Shown here piece after piece: positions 9,197 to 18,173 of a stretch of 64,000 nucleotides of DNA. The notes beneath the pieces are model-generated. The model made no database searches. It was given only the letters and a program-made list of their open reading frames with translations, and had not been told where the DNA came from. Every line of letters starts with the position of its first letter. The first letter of the stretch is position 1. The position numbers and the translations under genes are program-made. Source of the stretch: Arthrobacter sp. ok362 (GTDB taxonomy: Bacteria; Actinomycetota; Actinomycetes; Actinomycetales; Micrococcaceae); the NCBI RefSeq assembly GCF_900102785.1, contig NZ_FNGC01000005.1, positions 124,001 through 188,000 of the forward strand, given 5' to 3'.

Positions 9197-10777
9197 GTGT
9201 CCCACCCGATCGATGTCGGATCAGTACTCGGTGGCCGCTACAAGGTCACAGCCACCGTACTGACCTCACATGACCAGGATCTGGTGCTGGACGGTGTGGA
9301 CCAGGTGCTTAACCGTCCCGTGAGCATCCTCGTCGCCGGCCCGGGCAACGCCGATCAGGTGGCCCAAAGTGCCCGTGAAGTGGCCACGGGCGAACGTCCC
9401 GGCAGCGTGCAGATCCTTGACCTTGGCGTCAGCGATTCCACCACGTATCTGATCACCAACCACACCTCGGCGGCGGACCTCCTGGATCTTGTGGTGTCAT
9501 CCAACCCGCCGTACGTCGAACCTTTCTTCACGGACACCTTGGGCAGCGAAATCTTTGGGCAGGCCCGCTCCCACGAACCCGAAACCTACGACGGACTCTA
9601 CGACGACGAGGAAGTCGACGCCGGGTACATCAACTACGGGCAAACCCAGACCGCAGCCGGACAACCGCCGGTTTCCCCCGCGGCTCCCCCCGCCGGAGTA
9701 CCGTCCCGGCCCGCGTCGGCGCCCGCCGCCGCGAATGGTGCGGCAGCGGCAGCGGCCGCCGGAGCGGCAGCAGCGGCCGCTAGGGCCAGCAAAGCCCCCA
9801 CAACCGCACCACAAGAGACCGCGGCACATACGACGGCGCCGCAGCCCGTCCAGGGCGGCACGGCATCCCGCCAGGCCGGCTCGGCAGCGCAGCAGCCGGC
9901 AACCGCCGCTGCACCTAAAGTTTCCTTGTGGTCCGACGACGACCACACCGGCGACGACACCGGCAACAACCAGCATGGTGCCGAGCACCACGGCGGCGCA
10001 GCCGCGGCCGCCGGCCTGGCCGGAGCCGGTTTCGACACGGCGGATCGGGCTCCGGGCACCTTCCCCGCCTCCGCGCGTGCCGCCGTCGATGAGGATGAGG
10101 ACGAGTACGAAGACGGAGACGAGCCCAGCCGCGAACCCCGCTCCATGCGCTGGCTGGTGGGCGGGCTCCTGGCTGCCGTGCTGGTGGTGGGCCTCATCTT
10201 CGCGGTCACCAACCTTGGCAGTCTCTTCAAGAGCAGCCCGCAGACCACCGCCGCAGCCTCCGCGGCGTCCAGCGCGCCGGAACAGTCCACCGCGCAACCG
10301 ACGTCGACCGCCAGCGTGGCGCCGGCCGCCGGGCCGCCCGTCATCGAGGGCGTGACGCGACTCGGCAACTTCGATTTCGCCGGAAATTATGACTCAGACC
10401 TCGTCAAGACGTTTGACGGGAACGGCGCGAGCTTCTGGTCCGACATGGAATTCGCCACCGAAGACTGGGGCGGACTTGCCTCCGAGGTCCCGTTGGTCGT
10501 CAAGCTGAAGGACCCCTCCAAGATCTCCTCCGTCACCCTGAGCCAACTCGGCGCCTCCGGCGGCAGCATCAGCGTCTTCACCAATGACAGCCCGTCCCTG
10601 GACGGCGCGAAGCAGATTGGCAGTAACAGCTTTACGTCTCCGGACCTGACGATGCCGCTGGCTGAACCGGTTACGGCGCAATACGTGATCGTGTCCATCA
10701 AGACGCTTCCCAAGCTGGCCGCTCCCAAGACCCGATACGGGTACGGCCTGCGCTTGGCCGAGATCAAGGTTCAGTAG
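9197..10777 (+). CDS. Membrane protein with kinase N-lobe-like domain and extracellular beta-sandwich
   Basis: A 526-residue protein in three parts. Residues 1-110 resemble the N-lobe of a Ser/Thr kinase (VLGGRYKVTATVL, then NRPVSILVAG where VAVK is expected, then an ITNHTSAADLLDLV hinge-like segment). No glycine loop, catalytic lysine, HRD or DFG follows. Residues about 140-310 are an Ala/Pro-rich linker, then one membrane helix (WLVGGLLAAVLVVGLIF) and an extracellular discoidin-like domain. GTG start at 9197 with AGGAGG five bases upstream. Layout matches the C-terminal half of mycobacterial MviN (Rv3910), so a role as an FHA-protein docking partner for MurJ is plausible. Confidence 0.7.
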   Translation: MSHPIDVGSVLGGRYKVTATVLTSHDQDLVLDGVDQVLNRPVSILVAGPGNADQVAQSAREVATGERPGSVQILDLGVSDSTTYLITNHTSAADLLDLVVSSNPPYVEPFFTDTLGSEIFGQARSHEPETYDGLYDDEEVDAGYINYGQTQTAAGQPPVSPAAPPAGVPSRPASAPAAANGAAAAAAAGAAAAAARASKAPTTAPQETAAHTTAPQPVQGGTASRQAGSAAQQPATAAAPKVSLWSDDDHTGDDTGNNQHGAEHHGGAAAAAGLAGAGFDTADRAPGTFPASARAAVDEDEDEYEDGDEPSREPRSMRWLVGGLLAAVLVVGLIFAVTNLGSLFKSSPQTTAAASAASSAPEQSTAQPTSTASVAPAAGPPVIEGVTRLGNFDFAGNYDSDLVKTFDGNGASFWSDMEFATEDWGGLASEVPLVVKLKDPSKISSVTLSQLGASGGSISVFTNDSPSLDGAKQIGSNSFTSPDLTMPLAEPVTAQYVIVSIKTLPKLAAPKTRYGYGLRLAEIKVQ

Positions 10778-10835
10778 CGGCCCTGTTCAGTAGCGGACCC
10801 TGTTCAGTAGCGGACACTGTTCAGTGGCGGCCCGT
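10769..10835 (+). repeat. Four tandem copies of a 16-17 bp unit
   Basis: GTTCAGTAGCGG starts at 10769, 10785, 10802 and (with one change) 10819. The first copy contains the stop codon of the preceding gene. Later copies repeat the in-frame-looking TAG. The array probably grew by replication slippage; no function is evident. Confidence 0.8.
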
Positions 10836-11019
10836 GTGCGGTCGCGCCCCTGTAATCCGGGGCTGTGTCCGGGTCCGGCCGCGGCAAACCGGTACCCTGA
10901 GTAGTGGTGTTGCTCCGTAAGGCCCATTTCGGCCGGAATATTCAATGCCCGGTAATAGTTGTGCCATGTGGCCGGCCATAGAGGCGGGCGCATCGACAAA
11001 GGAAGAGGTTCACCGCTCA

Positions 11020-11976
11020 GTGAGCAACGCAGAAAACACTGCCTCCGAAGTGCGTGATGTCATCATCGTCGGCTCCGGCCCGGCGGGCTACACCGCAGCG
11101 GTGTACACGGCGCGCGCAAACCTGAAGCCGCTGCTCCTGGCAGGCTCGGTCACGGCCGGCGGTGAACTGATGAACACCACGGACGTGGAGAACTACCCGG
11201 GGTTCCCCGACGGCATCATGGGCCCGGACCTCATGGAGAACTTCGAGAAGCAGGCGGCGCGCTTCGGCACGGAAATCCAGTTCGAGGACGTTACCGAGCT
11301 GGATCTCGACGGCGACGTCAAGACCGTCACCATCGGCACAGGGGAGACCTTCAAGGCCCGCGCGATCATTCTTTCCACCGGCTCGGCCTACCGTGAGCTT
11401 GGACTGCCGAACGAGAAGCGGCTTTCGGGCCACGGGGTCAGCTGGTGTGCAACCTGCGACGGTTTCTTCTTCAAGGATCAGGACATCGCGGTAATCGGCG
11501 GCGGCGATTCCGCCATGGAAGAGGCCCTGTTCCTCACCAAGTTCGCCAAGTCCGTCACCGTTGTGCACCGCCGCGACACCCTCCGCGCTTCAAAGATCAT
11601 GGCCGACCGCGCCTTGGCCCACGAGAAGATCAACTTTGTGTGGAACACCGGCGTGGAGGACGTTTCGGGGCAGGACAAAGTCACCGGATTGCGGTTGAAG
11701 AACCTGGTGGATGGCGCGGAAACGGAACTTGCCGTGACCGGAGTGTTTGTTGCAATCGGCAATGATCCCCGCACTGATTTGGTCAAGGGCAAGCTCGAAC
11801 TGACCGCAGAGGGAACCATCGCGGTCGACGGCCGCACGTCAAAGACCAGCGTCCAGGGTGTTTTCGCCGCCGGCGACGTGATCGATCCCACGTACCGCCA
11901 GGCGATCACCGCGTCCGGTTCCGGTTGCGTGGCGGCCCTCGACGTCGAGCACTACCTCGCAGATTTCCACGCCTAA
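11020..11976 (+). CDS. trxB: Thioredoxin reductase
   Basis: NADPH-dependent flavoprotein that reduces thioredoxin; 318 residues as expected. The FAD motif [10 protein letters not shown] is near residue 20, the redox-active CATC pair appears in [11 protein letters not shown], the NADPH motif is [10 protein letters not shown], and the C-terminal FAD motif is [10 protein letters not shown]. The GTG at 11020 is chosen because it follows GGAAGAGG and gives the normal N-terminal length; the frame is open further upstream. It forms a unit with trxA 37 bases downstream. Confidence 0.95.
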   Translation: MSNAENTASEVRDVIIVGSGPAGYTAAVYTARANLKPLLLAGSVTAGGELMNTTDVENYPGFPDGIMGPDLMENFEKQAARFGTEIQFEDVTELDLDGDVKTVTIGTGETFKARAIILSTGSAYRELGLPNEKRLSGHGVSWCATCDGFFFKDQDIAVIGGGDSAMEEALFLTKFAKSVTVVHRRDTLRASKIMADRALAHEKINFVWNTGVEDVSGQDKVTGLRLKNLVDGAETELAVTGVFVAIGNDPRTDLVKGKLELTAEGTIAVDGRTSKTSVQGVFAAGDVIDPTYRQAITASGSGCVAALDVEHYLADFHA

Positions 11977-12013
11977 ACGGCGCGCAGCAATCAACGGAAG
12001 AGAGACAAAGGTT

Positions 12014-12340
12014 ATGAGCAACGCAAAAGACGTAACTGACGCCAGCTTCAGCTCTGATGTACTGGCCTCCGAGAAGCCGGTCATCGTCGATTTCTGGGCC
12101 GAATGGTGCGGCCCCTGCCGCAAGCTGGGACCGATTCTTGACGAGATTTCGGTCGAATACAGCGAGAAGGTTGATGTGGTCAAGGTAAACGTTGACGACA
12201 ACCCGGCCATCGCAGCCGAGTACGGCATCACCTCCATCCCGGCTGTTTACCTGTTCCAGGGCGGCGAGGTCAAGAGCACCGTTATCGGTGCCCGGCCCAA
12301 GCAGTTCTTTGAGAAGGAATTCGCGGACGTCCTGTCCTAG
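12014..12340 (+). CDS. trxA: Thioredoxin
   Basis: A 108-residue classical thioredoxin with the active site WCGPC in FWAEWCGPCRK and the conserved cis-proline segment TSIPAVYLF. The ATG follows an AAAGG Shine-Dalgarno. It is the last gene of the trxB-trxA pair, closed by a strong intrinsic terminator. Confidence 0.97.
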   Translation: MSNAKDVTDASFSSDVLASEKPVIVDFWAEWCGPCRKLGPILDEISVEYSEKVDVVKVNVDDNPAIAAEYGITSIPAVYLFQGGEVKSTVIGARPKQFFEKEFADVLS

Positions 12341-12351
12341 GCTGACCGAAA

Positions 12352-12384
12352 ATGGCCCCCGCTTCTGGCGGGGGCCATTTTTTT
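12352..12384 (+). terminator. Intrinsic terminator of trxBA
   Basis: An 11-bp GC-rich stem (ATGGCCCCCGC paired with its complement) and a five-base loop are followed by seven T residues, just after the trxA stop. Confidence 0.92.
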
Positions 12385-12625
12385 GTGCCCCACGCCACTG
12401 AAGGCAATGGGGCTGCTCGGGTCGGCTGTCCGGCTCGCGCCAAGTCCTTTCTGGACGAATAGAGCAAGTCTCAAGGGTTGCCTATCGATGCAATATTCTG
12501 TCCGTGGGACGTTACAGCCGATATCTCAGAACCCTGTCGTTGGGGGATGCGTCTACCCGTTGTGCAGGAGTCCTGGACTGCTCGCATCACCCTGTCTGGT
12601 CGCGAGGTCGGGTCGCCGGTCGTCG

Positions 12626-12641
12626 AGTTTCACGTGAAATT
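12626..12641. promoter_or_regulatory. parS-like site 1 (imperfect)
   Basis: AGTTTCACGTGAAATT: the 12-bp core TTTCACGTGAAA is intact and the outer bases differ. It lies 18 bp from a perfect site, so the two may bind ParB together. Confidence 0.75.
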
Positions 12642-12643
12642 CG

Positions 12644-12659
12644 TGTTTCACGTGAAACA
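12644..12659. promoter_or_regulatory. parS site 2 (perfect)
   Basis: TGTTTCACGTGAAACA, the full 16-bp ParB-binding palindrome. Confidence 0.95.
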
Positions 12660-12774
12660 TGGGGATCGGGGGACTCGTGCGCGATTGCGCATATCCCGAG
12701 GAACACAGGGTCGGGGAGCGGCTGGGTTGTACGAGCGTGCGCGCTCCAGTGACAATAGCACGGTCGCGCCGGAC

Positions 12775-12790
12775 GGTTTCACGTGAAACG
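12775..12790. promoter_or_regulatory. parS site 3
   Basis: GGTTTCACGTGAAACG: the inner 14 bp is a perfect palindrome; only the outermost bases differ from the 16-bp consensus. Confidence 0.85.
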
Positions 12791-13251
12791 GTGAATCCAG
12801 GTGCGGGGGCCAGGCCACCCTGATGGAGGCGGGGATGGTACTGGCAGGGCCCGAGGCAATAGTGGGCAACGTGCCGAAGTCGACATCGCGGATGGCTTTC
12901 TCGGCATCATCATGAGTTACGACTGCAGGTCGCGCGGCGATTGGCTGATCACGCCCTACATACCAACGTAGCCATTCTCTGTCGGTGCCGAGGCTATACC
13001 GCCACTGCGGGAATGCACGGTTTTCTGCACTGGCCCCTCGCTGTAGTCCAGGTTCCACGCCAGGTGAGCATGCGATCCGGAAGGATTCCAGACCAAGTGA
13101 GCGGGCGATCTCGGAGGCATTCACCCACCGAGTGTCGGGATTTCCGGAGTAGCCGACGAAATCCCCGCCTTTATCCAGGCCCGTGAACGATTCTTGTTCC
13201 TTGTTGCCGCCAACCAACCACGCGCCCTCGTTGCAAGCCCGGTACAGCAAA

Positions 13252-13267
13252 TGTTTCACGTGAAACA
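13252..13267. promoter_or_regulatory. parS site 4 (perfect)
   Basis: TGTTTCACGTGAAACA, exact match to the ParB-binding palindrome. Confidence 0.95.
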
Positions 13268-13314
13268 TGGCACGACGCTCAAGCCGGGATTGGTCGACCA
13301 GGCCCCCGCAACGA

Positions 13315-13330
13315 TGTTTCACGTGAAACC
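13315..13330. promoter_or_regulatory. parS site 5
   Basis: TGTTTCACGTGAAACC, one outer base off the consensus, 63 bp from site 4. Confidence 0.9.
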
Positions 13331-13678
13331 GGGACTAACACCCGGCACTGACGACGACTCGACAGTAGAAATGACAGTTCACTATTAGATATCTCTTCAG
13401 TTGCGACCGCTGACATCCCCTTCCCATTCACTGAGGAGGCGCAAACGGGGACCCCGTCTGTTCCCTTCCTGCGCCCGTGGTCTTCCTTCCGTTGCGCCCC
13501 TGAGCACCATCTGCAGCAATGCATACAAATTGCTCAACACCAGTGAATGTCGCAGAGAAAGAGCCATTCTACTCATCTCCATAGCAATTTTGCCCACCTG
13601 CGGCCTCGATCCCCACTATTCGTCATCTCAATTCCCGCGTAGATCACGACGGGATAAGAGCCAGCTGCAGCATTCTCG

Positions 13679-13694
13679 GGTTTCACGTGAAACA
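13679..13694. promoter_or_regulatory. parS site 6
   Basis: GGTTTCACGTGAAACA, one outer base off the consensus. Confidence 0.9.
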
Positions 13695-14263
13695 TACCAA
13701 GGGACTTGGAAGCACCGGAAGAGCCGCAGCCACCAAAGCCTCTCTGGTACCTAATGGGGGATAAGCGCCCGTTCCAGGTTCCGTCAGCCGCGCCATCACC
13801 GGGTAGGTGTGAAGAAGTCAATGGGCGGGCGGCGCGTGAATAGAGCGCTCAACCGGCAGGCTAACGTCATAGGGCGACGACCGGTACCACTTCATCGGTT
13901 CCCCATACGGCCTCCCACAGGCAAACGTCCGAGACTGCATGAGGCTGCTCGGCGCGGGACGCTGTGGACCACCCCGAATCGCTAAGCGACGCTGCCGCCT
14001 GTGACGCGTCGGGGAAATATCGACAGTAAGTTGAATGCACAGCCATCTCTGGACAGCTCATGTTGTCTGATTTAAGGGCACGCCAAGCACCAGCGATCGA
14101 ACTCGGGGCTACTGCGGCAGCAGCCATAGCAAGGAACTCTTCCGTTTAACTCCTTGGATGACGCATGGCGGGCCGCTTATGGCAGATCGGAAGCCGGATC
14201 ACAGTTCCCTTGCCACCGCGCGTTCGCCGGCCCCACGCGAGCCTGGCGACGACAGTTCCCGCC

Positions 14264-14422
14264 GCGACAGATCCACACCGGCTCCCGCGCATGGTGGGGC
14301 CCCGCGACAGATCCACACCGGCTCCCGCGCATGGTGGGGCCCCGCGACAGATCCACACCGGCTCCAGCGCTTGGTGGGCCCCCGCGATAGATCCACAACC
14401 GGCTCCGCCATGGTTGGCACCC
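14264..14422. repeat. Tandem array of a 40-bp unit, four copies
   Basis: Copies start at 14264, 14304, 14344 and 14384. The first two are identical, the third has small changes and the fourth is degraded. Each begins GCGACAGATCCACACCGG and ends in a run of C. Forty is not a multiple of three and frames shift between copies, so it is unlikely to be coding. Each copy carries GATCCACA, a weak resemblance to a DnaA box. Confidence 0.9.
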
Positions 14423-15090
14423 GGAAGCTGGCCAAACAAAGCCAGCCAGTTCTCTAGGCCCCACCTTGCCCCAGTCGCTGATCTGCTCGTCTTGGCACGT
14501 CCAGCCAGGGCCAGGTTCGGACGTCGTCCCGATCGTGCCCTCCTCGTCCATCGCCTGCTAAGCCGGACTGCTGACCTCCGGCTCAGTTCAGTTTCTAGCT
14601 AGCTCAAGCCCCATGACGGCGCTCTAGCTAGCCGGGCCATCGGGGGCCCCTTGTCTGCGGAAGGAGGCACTCGTTCTGCGGTGGTTTTGTGTACGCCGAT
14701 TATCCGGGGTTGTTCGTTGCTGGGAAAGAGGGAAGTGCGCTCACCCCTCATCCCCACGTTCGTGTCCATGCTTTCCCCGTCGAACTGCTGTAGGTGTCTG
14801 CGTCCCGGCGACAGCTCCATCCATGACCGGCTGTTGCGGACCGACCGAGTGCACTCATACCGCCGCCCTCCAGGCGAGATCCTCGATCGCTCCGTGCCCA
14901 TGAGCAAATACCGCCCAGGAGCAAATCACCGCTGCCTTGATAACACCGTCTTGTGAACCCCATGCTCCAGTTATGCGCCAACGAGGATGCATCTCGGATG
15001 TCATCCGGGTCGCAAATTCGAGGTCAAGGAGGCCCGCAAATTCATGCGCACCCAGCGCGTCTAGGAACTGCAGGAACCGTCACCTCAAAG

Positions 15091-15538
15091 ATATCCACCA
15101 CGTTCTCCACAGAAGTTATTCACACAGTTATCCACAGGGCATGAGAGATTGTTCACACCCACACCCTGAAGACCGACTAAGCGTCGTTGGGTCTTCCGGC
15201 ACTGACCGATAGGCAGGCTGTCCACGGTGCCTTGGTATTGCCGCGAGAAATCCACCCAGGCCCTTGGTGACCCGGCCAAGAAAAGAGCCAAGTACATAGA
15301 AAAATTAACCCTAGGACGTCGATTTAATACATCTTCACCAGTGCTTCCGGCCTCGTCCTTCCAGTCAACGATTATGTTTCACGTGAAACAGATCATGAGC
15401 CCCAACCGAAACATCGACGTGTGCGCCACCACCCCCGCTGACGTCCACTTCAGCCCGCCCCACGGAGCTTCCGTCCGAAACTAATCCACAAAGTTATCCA
15501 CAGCGATATCCACCGCAGTATCCACCGCTCTATCCACC
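15091..15538. promoter_or_regulatory. DnaA-box cluster in the parS zone
   Basis: Exact TTATNCACA boxes occur at 15116-15124 (TTATTCACA), 15128-15136 and 15494-15502 (TTATCCACA). TTGTTCACA is at 15150-15158. Near matches surround them: TTCTCCACA at 15103, TAATCCACA at 15482 and three NTATCCACC units at 15506-15538. All point in the same direction. The sites lie 9 kb from the dnaA-dnaN spacer. Confidence 0.6.
15375..15390. promoter_or_regulatory. parS site 7 (perfect)
   Basis: TGTTTCACGTGAAACA, exact consensus, sitting between the two halves of the nearby DnaA-box cluster. Confidence 0.95.
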
Positions 15539-15929
15539 GTGGGCTGGCAAGGGCAGAAGCCTTGGACGGCACGGAGAGCCTCGCCTCGTGACGCCGCTCA
15601 GCCGCCGTACCGCAGCCCCTGGAGCACCGTGCCCACCAGCTCTCACGAGTCCGATGATGTTGGCCCGGACCGCTTCACCACGAACGACTCGACCATTCAC
15701 CGACATGCAGCACCTGCCAAGGCGGAGCGAACAGCGCATGCCCAGGAGGGGGACCGGGGGAGCCGACCGGTTCTTCATCCGTGCTCCCAGCTTCGGCAAT
15801 CCGCCATTGGTCACATCTCCGTGTCATGCTGCGCGGTACGCCAGTCTCGGACTGGGTGTACCGCGCCGGCACGTTTGTTGACACGCGGGACCTGAAAACG
15901 AGGAGGACCGCCGAGCTAGGTGGAAGTGC

Positions 15930-16354
15930 GTGGCTGCCGGCCGCCCTGCCCATATCGCGGCGGAGCTGGGCATGCCCCGGCAGACCGCGCACCGGTCGTT
16001 CAGGAGGTTCCGGGCCGAGGGGGCGGCAGGGCTGCCGGACCGCTCGTGCCAGCCCAGGTCGACACCCACACGCGCGAGTGCCAAACGTGAACGGGCAGTC
16101 GTGGACGCCCGCAGGTCCTCCCGGTTCGGTCCGCCGCGGGTCGCGGCGCTCACCGGGGTCCCGGCACGGACAGTGTGACGGATCCTGCAGCGGCACGGGT
16201 CCCGCGGCTCGCGGAGTGCCATCCGCTGACCGTGGCTCCGATCCTCACTGTCCGGACCACCGCGAACCGGTACGAGCGCGCGGCCCGGGGAACTCATCCA
16301 TCTGGACCTGAAGAAGCTGGGGCACACCCCGACGGCGGCGGCTGGCGGCCAACC
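15930..16354 (+). pseudogene. IS481-family transposase remnant
   Basis: The frame from 15930 to 16178 reads HIAAELGMPRQTAHRSFRRF and then AEGAAGLPDRS, the helix-turn-helix region of IS481 transposases. It then stops. The next conserved blocks, PRLAECHPLTVAP and VRTTANRYERA, appear in a different frame, and GELIHLDLKKLGH then DGGGWR need further frame changes. The DDE catalytic domain is absent beyond this point. It is a dead fragment with at least three frameshifts; flanking inverted repeats were not identified. Confidence 0.75.
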
Positions 16355-16536
16355 GCATCTTGCCATTCGGGTCAGATCGGCTCTGCTGCAGGCACGACCG
16401 ACCCATAATCTGAATCGAAACGGCACTGAGTGTCCTCCACCCACGATTCACCGGCATTCCGCATTGGGAGCCCCGCGCATCACTGATCCTGGTGGAAGTG
16501 CCCCCGAGACTTCCTTGGAGCGGGAGTGACTGGCGT

Positions 16537-16657
16537 CCGGTGGCGCTTTCATCGTCGCTGCGCTCCCGCAGAACGCACAGTGGCAAGCTGGGGCACCCGG
16601 TGGCGCTTCATTGTCGCTGCACTCCCGCAGAACACGTAGTGGCAAGCTGGTGGGCAC
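16537..16657. repeat. Two tandem copies of a 60-bp unit
   Basis: Copies begin at 16537 and 16597 with CCGGTGGCGC and share most positions, including CGCAGAAC and AGTGGCAAGCTGG. A few substitutions and an indel separate them. No coding function is supported. Confidence 0.8.
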
Positions 16658-17676
16658 GGCGCAGTCGACGAGTTCGATGGGGAAGCCCCGATACCGGCGT
16701 GGCGCTGTACTGCCGTGCTGCTGTGTCGGGGCACGCTGACATGAACGAACTGACATCCATAGCCAGAACCGCAACTGGCGGAGGCCCAGGGATGGCGCGG
16801 CAGGCAGACGATTATGGTACGGCCGGCGAGCCGGCCGGGGGGATCTACAGGGCTCGCAGCTCCGTATTACCAGGCAGCCCCGTTCGACTCCGATGAGGGG
16901 CGCTCCGCCGCATCCCTTGCGAGGTTAGATTTTCCGGCTGCGTCGGCAACACATAGACTTCCATCCCGAGGCCCACGTTAGGGTCCTCAGGCTGACAACG
17001 ACGCCCGGATCAACGGCCAAAGCTCGCCGGTCCGGCGCAATTAGACGGTGTCGCTCAACCCTGGGACCGCAGCAACCCGTTGGCGGTGGACCGAGCGCGT
17101 TGAGGGCAAAGGGCCACGCCATACCCGGCCCGGGCACCCACCGACCGGGCACCTTGTGACAGCCTCATTGACTGGGTCACAAGCGGGACATTCGAATCCC
17201 CGCGGTTGCCTTCAAGCGTGCGCCGCAACGACCCCACGTCGGAAGCATGCGGCGGGTTTGCAGGGTCCTAGAGCCGGCCGCGCTAAGCGGGCAGTTCCAG
17301 CAGCCGGGACGCGTGACCACCGGTGGGCAACAAACAGGAACGGGCACGTTTTCTTGAGAGGCTCAACCTTCGTGGCGCGGCCCCTGGGTACCTGGTCGAT
17401 CATCTCGAATCGGTCGACCTCCCTGCCCAGCGCACCGCCGGTTCACAGCTGCAGTGCGGTCGCTCAGCCGCATCGCAGTCGCCCAGTCGGAGTTCGCGGT
17501 CGGAGTGCGCAGGACGGAGTGCGCGGTCGGCGAGCCGAGCCCCGGGCGGACGCTGACCGTCGGGGCGGCCGGGGTCAGCCGTCGAACGGATGCTTGCGCG
17601 CGGATCCGCTCTCGTCCTGCGGCCTCGCCCGGCCTACGGGGAAGAGATGAGTGCCTTGGTCTGAATTCGCCGGTCC

Positions 17677-17692
17677 TGTTTCACGTGAAACA
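17677..17692. promoter_or_regulatory. parS site 8 (perfect)
   Basis: TGTTTCACGTGAAACA, exact consensus, about 430 bp beyond the parB terminator. Confidence 0.95.
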
Positions 17693-18117
17693 GTGATCGA
17701 CTGCTCGTGAGCAGATCCTAAATAAGCAACGGAAGAGGACGATGACGACCGCCCCGGGGCGACACGATTGTGGAGTCGCGGACTCTGCAGCGCCATTCCC
17801 GCCCGCACGTGGTCCGTCCAGCGACTCCGCAGTCCCAGGAAGGCCCGGCCCCGTAGGCACCGGCAGGAAGAGTGGACCCTGCACAGGGCATTTCCGAGGA
17901 CCGCTGCGCTGAGAACTATGAGTTCACTATTCCGGGCAGTAGGGGTGAGTGCCTCGCTGCCTGCGATGAACACGCGCTCAAAGCTCAGCCGCAGAGTACT
18001 TCCACGCGTCCGTCCCGCGAAGTGAAGCCCCAAAATGGGCGGTCCTCCAAAGCGAAAATAGTGGGCGTCCGCGCCGGGGAAATCGTTGGGCACTGCAAAA
18101 CCGGAGATAACGAGAAA

Positions 18118-18149
18118 GGAGGGTCTGTTTCACGTGAAACAGACCCTCC
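18118..18149 (-). terminator. parB terminator hairpin built around a perfect parS (site 9)
   Basis: A 32-bp perfect palindrome, GGAGGGTC on the outside and the 16-bp parS (18126-18141) in the centre. It lies 25 bases after the parB stop. On the minus strand it is followed by TTTCTCG, so the transcript can form a long GC-ended stem. It therefore looks like both the end of the parAB operon and a ParB-binding site. Confidence 0.7.
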
Positions 18150-18173
18150 CGGAAATACTCAGCGATCTAGGAC

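Larger units (their letters stand above)
12385..18117. other. Gene-poor parS/DnaA-box zone between trxA and parB
   Basis: About 5.7 kb without a convincing intact gene. Open frames exist on both strands but lack family features, good ribosome-binding sites or consistent composition. What can be supported inside: eight parS sites, a DnaA-box cluster at 15091-15538, a 4x40-bp tandem array, a 2x60-bp tandem repeat and the remains of an IS481 transposase. In Mycobacterium the corresponding interval holds cwlM and another gene; no CwlM-like coding sequence is seen here. It reads as a decayed region kept for its centromere sites. Confidence 0.6.

Noticed and set aside
12648..13322. A 224-codon minus-strand frame in the gene-poor zone
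   Set aside because: It runs through three parS sites (read as FHVK), has no good ribosome-binding site and no recognised domain. A decayed gene cannot be excluded, but a functional one is not supported.
13867..14127. An 86-codon minus-strand frame ending near the 40-bp repeats
   Set aside because: GGAAGAG lies about ten bases before its ATG, but there is no family resemblance and the surrounding DNA looks decayed. Left out as unsupported.
14264..14422. CRISPR-like array
   Set aside because: The units are directly joined with no unique spacers and no cas genes are nearby; it is a simple tandem repeat.
17155..17215. A hairpin (CTTGTGAC with its complement) next to a T-arm-like ATTCGAATCCCC
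   Set aside because: No acceptor stem, D-arm or anticodon arm can be built around it, so it is not a tRNA and is too weak to call a remnant.
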